Shown here: piece after piece, positions 1 to 10,505 of the stretch | Position numbering within the stretch: the stretch's first letter is position 1 | How the letters are laid out: every line of letters begins with the position of its first letter | Assembly: GCF_002934685.1 (NCBI RefSeq) | Contig: NZ_NKHL01000121.1 | Location: 1-64,000, forward strand | DNA length: 64,000 bases | Origin: Pseudomonas bohemica | GTDB taxonomy: Bacteria > Pseudomonadota > Gammaproteobacteria > Pseudomonadales > Pseudomonadaceae | Direction of reading: 5' to 3' | The notes under the pieces: model-generated | Told to the model about the DNA's origin: nothing | Seen by the model: the letters and a program-made list of their open reading frames with translations, nothing else | Databases searched by the model: none | Translations under genes and position numbers: made by a program

Positions 1-55
1 TGCAGCTGTCTCCAGTAGAGTATGAGAAACGCTATTTCCTGAGCTTGGAGAGTGT

Positions 56-3000
56 CTAGAAAATCCGGGGCGATTCATATGTGTACTCCGCGTCAAACCC
101 GTCCATGCGACCGACATCCAGATTTTGTATAACGCCATCAGGAGTTATCACAGATAAGATAAGGTTGTTGATTTCCTGTTCCACATTTACTGTGATTTGC
201 ACGGTATCAGCTTTCGTCTTGTTCTGTACCATTTTTAAGTGAATGCGACTTTTGGGACCATCGTCATCCATCTCTTCTCTTTCTGGTATTAGAGGTACTG
301 GCCTGCCATCGTAGATGTGTTGCACCTTTTTAATATCTTTGTAGGATTTAAATGCCGGGTTAGCTAGTCTGTTTATGGCATCCTCAGATAGTCGTTTTTT
401 TTCGACTAGCAGCAAATCTCGCATTTCTACGAAATAATCTTCGTTTAATTTACCTATGCCGTTTTCTTTTGCGGAGTTGTAGAGGATGACGGTCAACCAG
501 GGATCTGCGTAGCGGGGTCCCTCCACATTTACAAATACGATCAGACTCGGCACATAGCTCTCGTCTTTTAGAAATTTGTTATTAGCGTCCGGCAAACGTT
601 TACCCTCTACCGTGCCGTCCAGACACATGAGTTCGTTTGCGGTGCTCCAGAAACCATCGCTTTGCAAATAGGCATAATGAACCGAAATGCGTTTGTATGG
701 GGTAATCGCCTGATTCTTCGCATCGGCACTTGGTAATCCCGTCGTACCCCGTTCAACCCAGAACACGTAGGGGCGTCCCGCAATGATCACGGGGCGCACG
801 GCATCACACTTACTGGTTTCAGTTACTTTTTCAGACACACCTTCTTTCTTGACGACTTCCCCGTTCTCATCTGTTTTGTCCCGCGTTTCGGTAAATACAC
901 TCTGCACGATTTGCCCGGTCGGTGTCAGGTCGATCTTCTTCCATTCCGTCCACGCCAGCGGGCTCAGACGTTGCTTGTCATCGCGTAAGCCCATGTCTAC
1001 GGAGCGCAAATAGTATTCAGAGGGAGATGCGTTGGTTTTACCAATCAGGTAATAGGTGTCGTTTTTAGGGTCGCGGCCATCCAGGTAGCCGCTGACGATC
1101 TGCAGGTTACTCAGTCGCTCGAACTTGTTTAGATAACTAAGCACCGCCGTTTCCAGAAGTTCGCTGTCCAGCTTCCCTTGATTGACCTCCACTTCCAGCT
1201 CTTCAAACGCAGCCGTTTTGTTTGGGCGGTTGGCGTAGTAAATCAGATTTTCCGGATGATTGATCTGCGTCCGCCATTCTTTCCAGGTCCCGTATTTACT
1301 TAGGTACTTTTCCCAGGAGCTATTAGCTGAGGCGGGCAATGGCGATGTTTCATAACCGGGCTCCAGATGTGAGAACAAACGGTACAGGTAATGCTGCAAG
1401 CTCGAGATCGCTTGGGTGACTAGGGTGGTTTCTCTTGCTTCGCCACTCACCCAAATATCCGTGAGGAAGTAGCTCGACAAGTCTTCCTCGTCGGTGATGG
1501 TCGCCTGTGAATTCGGGTTGGCGGATACCCAGTAACCCATTAGGTAGTCTGCTAAGCCGTCGCGCCACATTGGCTGTAACGCTGCTTCAATCAACGCTCG
1601 CTCTTCATCACCGCAAGTACCAATTAACACTTGGCTGGAACTGTTGAATTCTTCGAAAGTCGCCGATTCGTCCAGCAGTGAGAGGTCTAATAGCGATTGG
1701 CAGCAAAGCTCGGTGTGTTTTGACAGGGCCTGCAGCCGCAATACGAAGTCGATATCACTAATGTTGTTAGGTACGCAGGGGACGTCCATGAAGGTCGCGG
1801 GTTCCGCAATGTACACTTCCATTTCCAGATTAACAGGATTCTGTAGTTCATGGCCTTCCTGCTGGCTACGCCTCTGATAGGAGGCCCAGGCTTTAGGCTG
1901 ATATGCTGTGTCATATTGCTCTTTAGTGACTTTCAGCGGACCTGGATTTCGTTGAATGAATTTCGTGAATAGTGTGAGCAGGATTTCGTCTCTCTCATCT
2001 CGATAGGCTTTCCCTGCTCGCCGCCCGTGATAATTTCGCAGTAGCTGGCTCATACCCCTCTGGTCGTACATCCTTCGCTCATCCAGCGTCAGCGAACTGA
2101 GAAAATCATCGAACGTCGCTGATTTGTTACTCTGGTTTTTGGTTGCTGTCATTGATACATAGGGCACCGCCAACAAAGTTTCGTCTTTACCCCAACCAAT
2201 CAGTTTCCCCAATTGCGTAACAGCTGAATCTATTGCGCCCGGCTCATCGCTCGGGCGCACGTTCGACAGGTAGTCAATGGCGTCGCTCTCTTCAAATCCC
2301 TCGGCTCGGCAAATACCGATCCAATCGCGAAAGCGCATGAGTTGATAGAGCAAGTCGAGATTCAGCGAAGCTGGAACGGCCGCTTCAACAGTTGTTTCTT
2401 GCGTAGATGTGCTGACGTTTTCATCAGCCTCGCTGTCCTCAAAAACCGCATCCACGAAATCGAACCACTGCGGATGATCCAGCATCGCTTGCAGCCCGGC
2501 CGGGCTTAGCTGAGTGACGCGGATGATCTGCGCATGGCGAGTCAAAGGTGCCCAGAGGCTGAACGAGAGCGCTTTGAGCGGCTGATCGTTCTCTTCTGCC
2601 ATTGTTTCGTCGTTGCCCGCCGCTGCAAGCACGTCTGCCAGCAGGTTGGTGGGTGATGAGTCGATCCAGCGCAGCAATGGCAGAGCGTGGCCTGTCGACA
2701 GTCCCCTATTCGCAGCGTCGCCGCCGAATGCTGCGGCGATGAAGTATTTCGCCACGTCTTCCTGTGCCACTCGGGCGTTTACAATCAGCGTCGCAAGGGC
2801 CTGTGCTACTTTTTCCTTCTGTCCTTCATTCCCCAGTTTGTCATCCAGGACGCTTTCCAGCTGCGTCAGAAGGCTGTCCGTAACGCCCGCATTGGGTTGT
2901 TTGATAACGCCCTGAGCGGTGAGAAAACGGTCCAGCGTGCCGAGCCAATCGCCTTCGTTGAGGTGAACGCTAGACCCGACAACCTCGGCAATTTTGGCCT

Positions 3001-4753
3001 CAGAGAGTAAGGCCGAGCGCAGCCGAGGCAGCTCATCTTTCAAGGCGATGCGGGCGCTGGCGTCGATCCCGTAGAGCGGCTCAAGATGCTTTGGCACATT
3101 TGTGAGTGGCCTGAGCAACGGTAGCAACGTCGTGGCCGACAGATTTTCCCGCTTCAACCACTGCCGAGTGTTAGAGAGGGCAACCAGGACGTCGAGAATG
3201 TCCGCAGTTTCGTCCTCGGTGGTGATCCGCGTAGCGCTGGACAAGGCTTTGGGAACCTCGGTGCTACCGAGCGCCAGCAACGCGACCAGACTGGCGCACT
3301 CATCCACGGGCAACCGCAACAGGCGATGTAGCCGGCTCTGGCGGTATAGCGCCGACACAACAGCCAGCGACAGGGTCGGTTTGCTCAAGCCAAGCGCGGC
3401 GGCGGTCTGTGTCAGATGGAGCCGCACCAGGCGTTCACCCATGCCAAGGGCTCGACATAGACGTGCGATGATTTTCTTATCAACCTCAGCGGCCTGTTCA
3501 CCAGGATCAAACTCGCGGTCATCGATGACCAACCGGTCATCGACGTCGGCCAGTTGCCCTGCGCCGGGTCCATCCAGCACACGGTCCAGAAATGGCACCT
3601 GATCACCCACGGCATACGGCGAAACCTCATGAATCAGCGCGGCGAATTGCTCGGCTGTCACGCCATAGCTTTCGTTGAAATAACGGAACACGCCGAGGGC
3701 GCGAAGGGTGTTCTCGGTGATGCGGAAATTCTGCGTCTGGCCTTCGGCGCGCAGGGCTGCCATCAGCAACAGGTCAACCTCGGCAAAGGGTAGGTTCAGC
3801 GCGTGTTGCAGGTGGATGATTTTGTGAATGCGGCCAAAATGCGCAGCAGTACCGCCCTTGATGGCGAGGGTGATGCCGGGGCCGCTGCGCGTGTCCTCCA
3901 GCGATAGCGCGGGAGCCTGACCGTTGTTGATGAACGCGGCGCCATAGAGATGGCCGCTCAGGGCCGTGCCATCGACGGATGGATAGGCGGCGGAGCGTTT
4001 GACGCTGGTAAAGCCTGTGGTGGCATTGTCCGCCACGCCCGAGGTTGCGAGCAGATCATGCACTTGCTCTGGTTTCAGGCCGGTTTTCTGGCAGAACAAC
4101 GCGACACCGCGCAGCCGGGTCAGCGCGCCGGCATTGCTGCCGTCGACGCCAAACCGGAGCTTGAGGAAGTCTCTGTCGGTCGTCGCGCTGGCGTCCAGCA
4201 GTAATGTTTGCAGCGCCGGGCTGAAGCCGGTCGCTGTGCGCATGACTTGCCTGAGCTCCTCGGTGCGCAAGTTGCCGTAGCAAAAATTGGGGTAGGTGTA
4301 TTCCGAAGTTTGCAGCAGCTCGAACAAGTTGATTTTTTTGTGCCGTAGCACGGCCTGGATCTGCGCAAACGGGTAGTGAAACGGCAGCGCCGCGCGAATC
4401 CCTGCCTGACTGATCGTCTCCGGCAGATCTATATTGGCCCCGGCGTTGCTTTGCGCCTGGCGCGTGAGGGCGTTGATCGCCAATGTCAGAGGCCGGATCT
4501 GTTTTTTCAGAGCTTCCTGACTCAGCAACAGCTCGCCGATATCGGGGCGGCGTTGGCCCAAGGTGAAGCGCTCGGTTGAGGTGCTTGTAGCCTCCAATGC
4601 CAGCGCCTGTTGATACAGCGCATGAAGGTAGGCGATGGGCCCACTGTTGGACTCCAGCGCATCGGGGGAGCATCGGTCGGCCAGTTGCTCGGGGAAGAGG
4701 CTGGCGTAGGTGGCGGCGGCAGGTGTAACGGCGGGTTGAGTAGTGCCTGGCAT
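56..4753 (-). CDS. Insecticidal Tc toxin A subunit (TcA/TcdA-like), N-terminal part
   Basis: TcA proteins form the pentameric, receptor-binding, pore-forming part of Tc (ABC) toxins. The 1565-residue product has the family layout: a VRP1-like N-terminal region (about residues 160-240, with FSPALQTLLLDAS and LKLRFGVDG), a long alpha-helical shell, the ABC-toxin N region, and the start of the neuraminidase-like segment (about residue 1330, RPVIIAGRPYVFWVER). Start ATG at 4753 follows AAGGAAG. Full-length TcA proteins are about 2400-2500 residues and carry pore helices and a TcB-binding C terminus, missing here. A TAG at 58-56 closes the frame after SPRIF; the other two minus-strand frames stay open for the last 55 bases, so a frameshift or split A subunit is possible. 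The first 1.5 kb looks AT-richer than the core genes. Family assignment is firm; intactness is unknown. Confidence 0.85.
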   Translation of the reverse strand: MPGTTQPAVTPAAATYASLFPEQLADRCSPDALESNSGPIAYLHALYQQALALEATSTSTERFTLGQRRPDIGELLLSQEALKKQIRPLTLAINALTRQAQSNAGANIDLPETISQAGIRAALPFHYPFAQIQAVLRHKKINLFELLQTSEYTYPNFCYGNLRTEELRQVMRTATGFSPALQTLLLDASATTDRDFLKLRFGVDGSNAGALTRLRGVALFCQKTGLKPEQVHDLLATSGVADNATTGFTSVKRSAAYPSVDGTALSGHLYGAAFINNGQAPALSLEDTRSGPGITLAIKGGTAAHFGRIHKIIHLQHALNLPFAEVDLLLMAALRAEGQTQNFRITENTLRALGVFRYFNESYGVTAEQFAALIHEVSPYAVGDQVPFLDRVLDGPGAGQLADVDDRLVIDDREFDPGEQAAEVDKKIIARLCRALGMGERLVRLHLTQTAAALGLSKPTLSLAVVSALYRQSRLHRLLRLPVDECASLVALLALGSTEVPKALSSATRITTEDETADILDVLVALSNTRQWLKRENLSATTLLPLLRPLTNVPKHLEPLYGIDASARIALKDELPRLRSALLSEAKIAEVVGSSVHLNEGDWLGTLDRFLTAQGVIKQPNAGVTDSLLTQLESVLDDKLGNEGQKEKVAQALATLIVNARVAQEDVAKYFIAAAFGGDAANRGLSTGHALPLLRWIDSSPTNLLADVLAAAGNDETMAEENDQPLKALSFSLWAPLTRHAQIIRVTQLSPAGLQAMLDHPQWFDFVDAVFEDSEADENVSTSTQETTVEAAVPASLNLDLLYQLMRFRDWIGICRAEGFEESDAIDYLSNVRPSDEPGAIDSAVTQLGKLIGWGKDETLLAVPYVSMTATKNQSNKSATFDDFLSSLTLDERRMYDQRGMSQLLRNYHGRRAGKAYRDERDEILLTLFTKFIQRNPGPLKVTKEQYDTAYQPKAWASYQRRSQQEGHELQNPVNLEMEVYIAEPATFMDVPCVPNNISDIDFVLRLQALSKHTELCCQSLLDLSLLDESATFEEFNSSSQVLIGTCGDEERALIEAALQPMWRDGLADYLMGYWVSANPNSQATITDEEDLSSYFLTDIWVSGEARETTLVTQAISSLQHYLYRLFSHLEPGYETSPLPASANSSWEKYLSKYGTWKEWRTQINHPENLIYYANRPNKTAAFEELEVEVNQGKLDSELLETAVLSYLNKFERLSNLQIVSGYLDGRDPKNDTYYLIGKTNASPSEYYLRSVDMGLRDDKQRLSPLAWTEWKKIDLTPTGQIVQSVFTETRDKTDENGEVVKKEGVSEKVTETSKCDAVRPVIIAGRPYVFWVERGTTGLPSADAKNQAITPYKRISVHYAYLQSDGFWSTANELMCLDGTVEGKRLPDANNKFLKDESYVPSLIVFVNVEGPRYADPWLTVILYNSAKENGIGKLNEDYFVEMRDLLLVEKKRLSEDAINRLANPAFKSYKDIKKVQHIYDGRPVPLIPEREEMDDDGPKSRIHLKMVQNKTKADTVQITVNVEQEINNLILSVITPDGVIQNLDVGRMDGFDAEYTYESPRIF

Positions 4754-5129
4754 GACGTGTTCTTCCTTGAGTCAGAGATGATGCACATGCGTGCAGGGGC
4801 AGCACGGCTGAACAGCGCAGCCTGATGCCTTGCGAGTGAACGCGAACTGTTCGGGTCATCTGAAAAGGCTAGCGCGTCGCTGAAAAGCGTGAGGCCAAGT
4901 GCTAGACAGGTTCGCGATAGGGGGAATCGCGAATCGCTATATTTAGGGAGGGAATTGATGGAGCACCGGCTGACCGCCCACATGAATAACCCCTGCCGAG
5001 GCTTCTCGTCAGGGGCTTATTTGCGCCGCTCGGTGACGGCTTATGACGGACCGCCGCAGCGCTGCTGTTCGTCGGCTCGGGTCTTTTTTTGGCTCAGACT
5101 TGAGGGCGTCGTCGTGGGCGGGACATTCC
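4754..5129. other. Intergenic region upstream of the Tc gene
   Basis: No convincing gene. It should hold the promoter of the Tc-toxin gene, but I see no clear -35/-10 pair. The only strong structure is the hairpin listed separately. Confidence 0.5.
4990..5016 (-). terminator. Hairpin, probable terminator downstream of the DUF3077 gene
   Basis: CCCCTG and CGAG arms pair with CTCG and CAGGGG around a short AAGC loop. Read on the minus strand it is followed by TTATT, a weak T tract. It lies about 110 bases past the stop of the DUF3077 gene. Confidence 0.5.
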
Positions 5130-5447
5130 TTACAGAGGGTGCACGGGCCGCTGGCTCTTAGGCAAGACATCAACCAGACCCGCAATCGAAGCCTCCAACA
5201 GCGCCTTTGCCGCTTCGATCTGGTGCACCACGGCTCTGGCCAACGGGCGAAATTCTGCCGGGCTGTTATCGGCTGATTCGTAAGCGGTGGCGGCGGCGCA
5301 GTTCAGGTATTCGGATAGCAGGGCGAGGGCGTCTTCGACGTGGATGCCGGGTTGCACGGTGAATAGATTTTGATTGCCGATATTCGCCCCGAAGGGGATG
5401 GATTTCGTGACGGGTATTTGTGGGGGATGTGGCGTAGATAGAATCAT
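5130..5447 (-). CDS. DUF3077 family protein
   Basis: A 105-residue protein of the pseudomonad-restricted DUF3077 family, function unknown. The signature is a short Pro-rich N terminus, then LFTVQPGIHVEDALALLSEY and a helical C terminus (AAATAYESADN, then LARAVVHQIEAAKALLEA). The ATG at 5447 is chosen because AGGAG lies six bases upstream; an upstream in-frame start at 5474 has no such site. No signal peptide or membrane segment is visible. It is a lone gene between the Tc-toxin gene and metK, with its own downstream hairpin. Family call by resemblance, moderately sure. Confidence 0.65.
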   Translation of the reverse strand: MILSTPHPPQIPVTKSIPFGANIGNQNLFTVQPGIHVEDALALLSEYLNCAAATAYESADNSPAEFRPLARAVVHQIEAAKALLEASIAGLVDVLPKSQRPVHPL

Positions 5448-5850
5448 TGAAACTCCTGTTAGTGGAGCTGACACCGCCCGCTGTCAAACAGGTTGGGTGG
5501 CAGCCGTACGCGGGTTGACAGACCAGTCAGGAGCAACCTGGCGCACACGAGTGTGCCCCACGTACAGCCGCCATAAAACGACCAACGGATCAGTGATCTG
5601 TTGAAGTCTGGCCAGCAGCGCGTTGCGCCTGAACGGTCTGTCAAAACCGGCCGCTGGATTCAGCGGCGCGAAAGAGGGTATGCCGTGATCCAAAGAGCCG
5701 CAACGCGCGGGGGAGAATAGCGGCAAATTTCAGACGCGTCCTACAAGATTGTGTCGGCTTTTGTAATGCATCTGTTACTACTCGGCCGCTGCCGTTTTGG
5801 AAACTTTGTATGTGGATCAGTTCGCGCACATAGAAGCTTGCCAACAAAAA
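5448..5850. other. Intergenic region between the DUF3077 gene and the metK terminator
   Basis: About 400 bases with no supportable gene, RNA or repeat. It presumably carries the promoter for the minus-strand DUF3077 gene; I could not pick out a convincing promoter. Confidence 0.4.
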
Positions 5851-5882
5851 AGCCCCCGACGATCTGCATCGCCAGGGGCTTG
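5849..5882 (-). terminator. Rho-independent terminator of metK
   Basis: On the minus strand AAGCCCCTGGCGA pairs with TCGTCGGGGGCTT around a short loop and is followed by a run of T, 20-50 bases past the metK stop. A typical intrinsic terminator. Confidence 0.85.
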
Positions 5883-5900
5883 TTCGGTTACCGCAAAAGG

Positions 5901-7091
<1,191 letters not shown>

Positions 7092-7111
7092 CTCGACGGT
7101 TTTCCTGAGTG

Positions 7112-8107
7112 TTACCGATGGTGAGTGTCGCCAGCCGGTCGCTGAAAATGGCGGACCTGGATCTGGAAACCATTACGTAAGCCTACATACAGACTTTCCC
7201 CGGGGACCAGCCCCGCAGCGATGGCCCAACGGGCCAGATCTTCCTGTTCGAACCCTAACCAGAGATCGCCACAGGCCTCCCTGGCCCAGCTCTGGTCATG
7301 GCTGCACAACTCTGTCACCAACAGGCTTGCGCCCGGTTTCAGCAGGTTGGCCAGCTGTTTGAGTGCTTCGGCCGGCGCCGCAAAATGGTGAAGCACCATA
7401 TTCAAGACGACGCAGTCACCGACAACGTTAGCGTCGGCCAACGCGTCGGCCAGTTTCAGCTCCACGTTGCCCAGCGCCTTTTGCTCACAGATGCCGCGGG
7501 CCAGATCGAGCATGGCCGGGCTGTTGTCCAGCCCCGTGACATGCCGAAAGCGCCTCGCCAGGTCAGGCAGAAAACCACCATCGCCGGGCCCGACTTCCAC
7601 GGCTGTGGCATCGGGATCGAAGCTTAGTTTGTCCAGCAGCGACAACAGACTGTCGCGATACTGGGGCAGTCCTGCGATCAGGTCCTGCTGGGCGCGAAAT
7701 TTTTCCGCAGTGCGTGCGAAAAAATCCTGACTGGCATTGGCGCGCTGGCGGTGTACCAGGCCGATTCGTACTTGAACATCCTCCGGCATCGAAAGGCCAT
7801 CGACCTCTTCGAGCAGCGCAACATGGAGTTTGCCGCCGAGCTGTTCGGTGTGGGGCAGGGCGCGACGATAAAAGATCGCGTTGCCTTCGCGGCGAGTCGC
7901 TACCAGACCCGCCTGGGCCAGCACTTTGAGGTGATGGCTCATGCCCGACTGACCGATGGCGAAGATCTGCGCCAGTTCGAGCACACCGAACGAATCGTTG
8001 GACAGAGCGCGCAGCACATTGAGTCGCAGCGGATCGCCACCGGCCTTGCACAAGGCAGCCAGTTCGTCGCTTTGATCATGCACAAGGACAGGCGCGCGTA
8101 GATTCAT
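7112..8107 (-). CDS. ArsR-family regulator fused to a methyltransferase domain (SahR-like)
   Basis: A 331-residue two-domain protein. Residues about 15-100 form an ArsR winged helix (LRLNVLRALSNDSFGVLELA and GQSGMSHHLKVLAQAGLV). Residues about 145-310 form a class I SAM-dependent methyltransferase fold with motif I VEVGPGDGGFLPDLA and a VVLNMVLHHFA segment. Regulators of this build beside metK or ahcY are known in Proteobacteria as SahR, which senses S-adenosylhomocysteine and controls the methionine/SAM cycle. A perfect palindrome lies 42 bases upstream of the start, consistent with autoregulation and control of the downstream metK. The SahR identity is inferred from architecture and context; it could instead have retained methyltransferase activity. 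Confidence 0.75.
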   Translation of the reverse strand: MNLRAPVLVHDQSDELAALCKAGGDPLRLNVLRALSNDSFGVLELAQIFAIGQSGMSHHLKVLAQAGLVATRREGNAIFYRRALPHTEQLGGKLHVALLEEVDGLSMPEDVQVRIGLVHRQRANASQDFFARTAEKFRAQQDLIAGLPQYRDSLLSLLDKLSFDPDATAVEVGPGDGGFLPDLARRFRHVTGLDNSPAMLDLARGICEQKALGNVELKLADALADANVVGDCVVLNMVLHHFAAPAEALKQLANLLKPGASLLVTELCSHDQSWAREACGDLWLGFEQEDLARWAIAAGLVPGESLYVGLRNGFQIQVRHFQRPAGDTHHR

Positions 8108-8148
8108 AGGGTTGGCAGTCTAGTTTCCGACCGTGCTCGCTGCAAGAT

Positions 8149-8172
8149 CAATATCAAAAAGTTTTGATATTG
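8149..8172. promoter_or_regulatory. Perfect palindrome, candidate operator of the SahR-like regulator
   Basis: CAATATCAAAA and its exact reverse complement TTTTGATATTG, separated by AG. Eleven-base perfect arms are what a dimeric ArsR protein would bind. It lies between the divergent regulator gene (start 8107, minus) and tkt (start 8365, plus). Confidence 0.65.
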
Positions 8173-8364
8173 CCTAAGGGCGGCAACCGGCAGGCGCCGT
8201 TATTCTGCCGTTTTCACCGGCGGGCGCGAGCCACTGTACGAAAAAGCGTCGATAGCGCAGGAAAAACGCGACGGGACGTGATCTGTCATTGCCCCCAAGC
8301 AGTGCCTGAGGGAAAATGGCCGCCTTTTTCAGATCCCACTTATTTCTGCCCCAGGAGATCAGCG

Positions 8365-10362
8365 ATGCCAAGCCGTCGTGAGCGTGCCAATGCCATCCGT
8401 GCACTCAGCATGGATGCCGTGCAAAAGGCCAACAGCGGCCACCCAGGTGCCCCGATGGGCATGGCGGATATCGCTGAAGTTCTTTGGCGTGACTATCTGA
8501 AGCACAACCCAAGCAACCCGCTGTTCGCCGACCGTGACCGATTCATCCTGTCCAACGGTCACGGCTCGATGTTGATCTACTCGCTGCTGCACCTGACCGG
8601 TTACGACCTGTCTATCGACGACCTGAAAAACTTCCGTCAACTGCACAGCCGCACGCCGGGTCACCCTGAATACGGTTACACCCCTGGCGTCGAAACCACC
8701 ACCGGCCCGCTGGGTCAAGGTTTCGCCAATGCCGTCGGTTTCGCTGTCGCCGAGAAAACGCTGGCTGCACAGTTCAACCGCCCAGGCCACAACATCGTCG
8801 ACCACCACACCTACGTGTTCATGGGTGATGGCTGCATGATGGAAGGCATTTCCCATGAAGTCGCCTCGCTGGCGGGCACTCTGCAGCTGAACAAGCTGAT
8901 TGCCTTCTACGACGACAATGGCATTTCCATCGACGGTGAAGTCGAAGGCTGGTTCACAGACGACACACCGAAGCGCTTCGAAGCTTACGGATGGCTGGTG
9001 ATCCGCAACGTTGACGGCCACGACGCCGAAGAGATCAAGACAGCCATCGAAACCGCTCGCAAGAGCGACAAGCCGACCCTGATCTGCTGCAAGACCACCA
9101 TCGGTTTCGGCTCGCCGAACAAACAGGGCAAGGAGGAGTGCCACGGCGCGCCGCTGGGTAACGACGAAATCGCCCTGACCCGTGCTGCGCTGAAGTGGAC
9201 ACACGGTCCTTTCGAAATCCCGGCCGATATCTACAAAGAGTGGAACGCCAAGGAAAAAGGTCTGGCGACCGAAGCCGAGTGGGATCAACGTTTCGCTGCC
9301 TATTCCGCTGCATTCCCTGAGCTGGCCAACGAGCTGATCCGTCGCATGAGCGGCGAGCTGCCAGCTGATTTCGCCGAGAAATCCGCGGCCTACGTCGCCG
9401 AAGTCAACGCCAAGGGCGAGACCATCGCCAGCCGCAAGGCCAGCCAGAATGCACTCAGCGCCTTCGGCCCGCTGCTTCCTGAGTTCCTCGGCGGTTCGGC
9501 TGACCTGGCCGGTTCCAACCTGACCATCTGGAAAGGCTGCAAGAGCATCCTCGGCGACGACGCCAGCGGTAACTACCTGCACTACGGTGTGCGTGAGTTC
9601 GGCATGGGCGCGATCATGAACGGTATCGCCCTGCACGGCGGTTTCGTGCCTTACGGCGCAACCTTCCTGATCTTCATGGAATACGCCCGCAACGCAGTGC
9701 GCATGTCTTCGCTGATGAAGAAGCGCGTCATTTATGTGTTCACCCACGACTCCATCGGTCTGGGCGAAGACGGCCCGACTCACCAGCCGATCGAGCAACT
9801 GACCAGCCTGCGCACCACGCCGAACCTGGACACCTGGCGTCCAGCCGACGCCGTGGAATCGGCCGTGGCCTGGAAACACGCCATCGAGCGCAACGATGGT
9901 CCGTCCGCGCTGATCTTCTCCCGGCAGAACCTGCAGCATCAGGCTCGCGACGCTCTGCAACTGGAGAACATCAACCGTGGTGGATACGTGCTGCGCGACT
10001 GCAATGGCGAGCCGGATCTGATCCTGATCGCCACAGGTTCCGAAGTCGGCCTGGCGGTTCAGGCGTTCGACAAGCTAACCGCTGAAGGCAAAAACGTACG
10101 TGTGGTTTCCATGCCATGCACCAGCGTCTTCGAAGCTCAGGATCCGCTGTACAAGCAGTCGGTGTTGCCACTGGAAGTCAGCGCGCGCATCGCCATCGAA
10201 GCCGCTCATGCCGACTTCTGGTACAAGTACGTCGGTCTGGAAGGCCGCGTGATCGGCATGACCACCTTCGGCGAGTCGGGCCCTGCGAACCTGCTGTTCG
10301 AAGAGTTCGGCTTCACGCTGGAGAACATCATCTCCACGGCTGAGGAGCTGTTGGAAGACTAG
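8365..10362 (+). CDS. tkt: Transketolase
   Basis: Transketolase moves two-carbon units between sugar phosphates in the pentose phosphate pathway using thiamine diphosphate. The 665-residue product shows MDAVQKANSGHPGAPMGMAD at the N terminus, the ThDP/metal motif GDGCMMEGISHE near residue 155, and the catalytic-loop segment THDSIGLGEDGPTHQPIEQL near residue 465. Start ATG at 8365 is preceded by CAGGAG at seven bases; an in-frame upstream start would add an unconserved tail. It heads a run of central carbon genes (tkt, epd, pgk, fba) common in pseudomonads. A REP pair separates it from epd. Confidence 0.97.
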   Translation: MPSRRERANAIRALSMDAVQKANSGHPGAPMGMADIAEVLWRDYLKHNPSNPLFADRDRFILSNGHGSMLIYSLLHLTGYDLSIDDLKNFRQLHSRTPGHPEYGYTPGVETTTGPLGQGFANAVGFAVAEKTLAAQFNRPGHNIVDHHTYVFMGDGCMMEGISHEVASLAGTLQLNKLIAFYDDNGISIDGEVEGWFTDDTPKRFEAYGWLVIRNVDGHDAEEIKTAIETARKSDKPTLICCKTTIGFGSPNKQGKEECHGAPLGNDEIALTRAALKWTHGPFEIPADIYKEWNAKEKGLATEAEWDQRFAAYSAAFPELANELIRRMSGELPADFAEKSAAYVAEVNAKGETIASRKASQNALSAFGPLLPEFLGGSADLAGSNLTIWKGCKSILGDDASGNYLHYGVREFGMGAIMNGIALHGGFVPYGATFLIFMEYARNAVRMSSLMKKRVIYVFTHDSIGLGEDGPTHQPIEQLTSLRTTPNLDTWRPADAVESAVAWKHAIERNDGPSALIFSRQNLQHQARDALQLENINRGGYVLRDCNGEPDLILIATGSEVGLAVQAFDKLTAEGKNVRVVSMPCTSVFEAQDPLYKQSVLPLEVSARIAIEAAHADFWYKYVGLEGRVIGMTTFGESGPANLLFEEFGFTLENIISTAEELLED

Positions 10363-10382
10363 GAAACAGCGCGTTCCCCTTA

Positions 10383-10470
10383 TAGGAGCGCGCTTGCCCG
10401 CGAATGCAATCTGCCTGTCACCGGATACTTCGCTGACACAACGCAATCGCGGGCAAGCGCGCTCCTACAG
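10383..10470. repeat. Inverted REP pair
   Basis: Outer arms TAGGAGCGCGCTTGCCCGCG and its complement ending GCGCGCTCCTACAG, head to head between tkt and epd. Confidence 0.85.
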
Positions 10471-10505
10471 GTTCTCGATACCACTCAAATATTTTGAGCA
10501 CCCCC

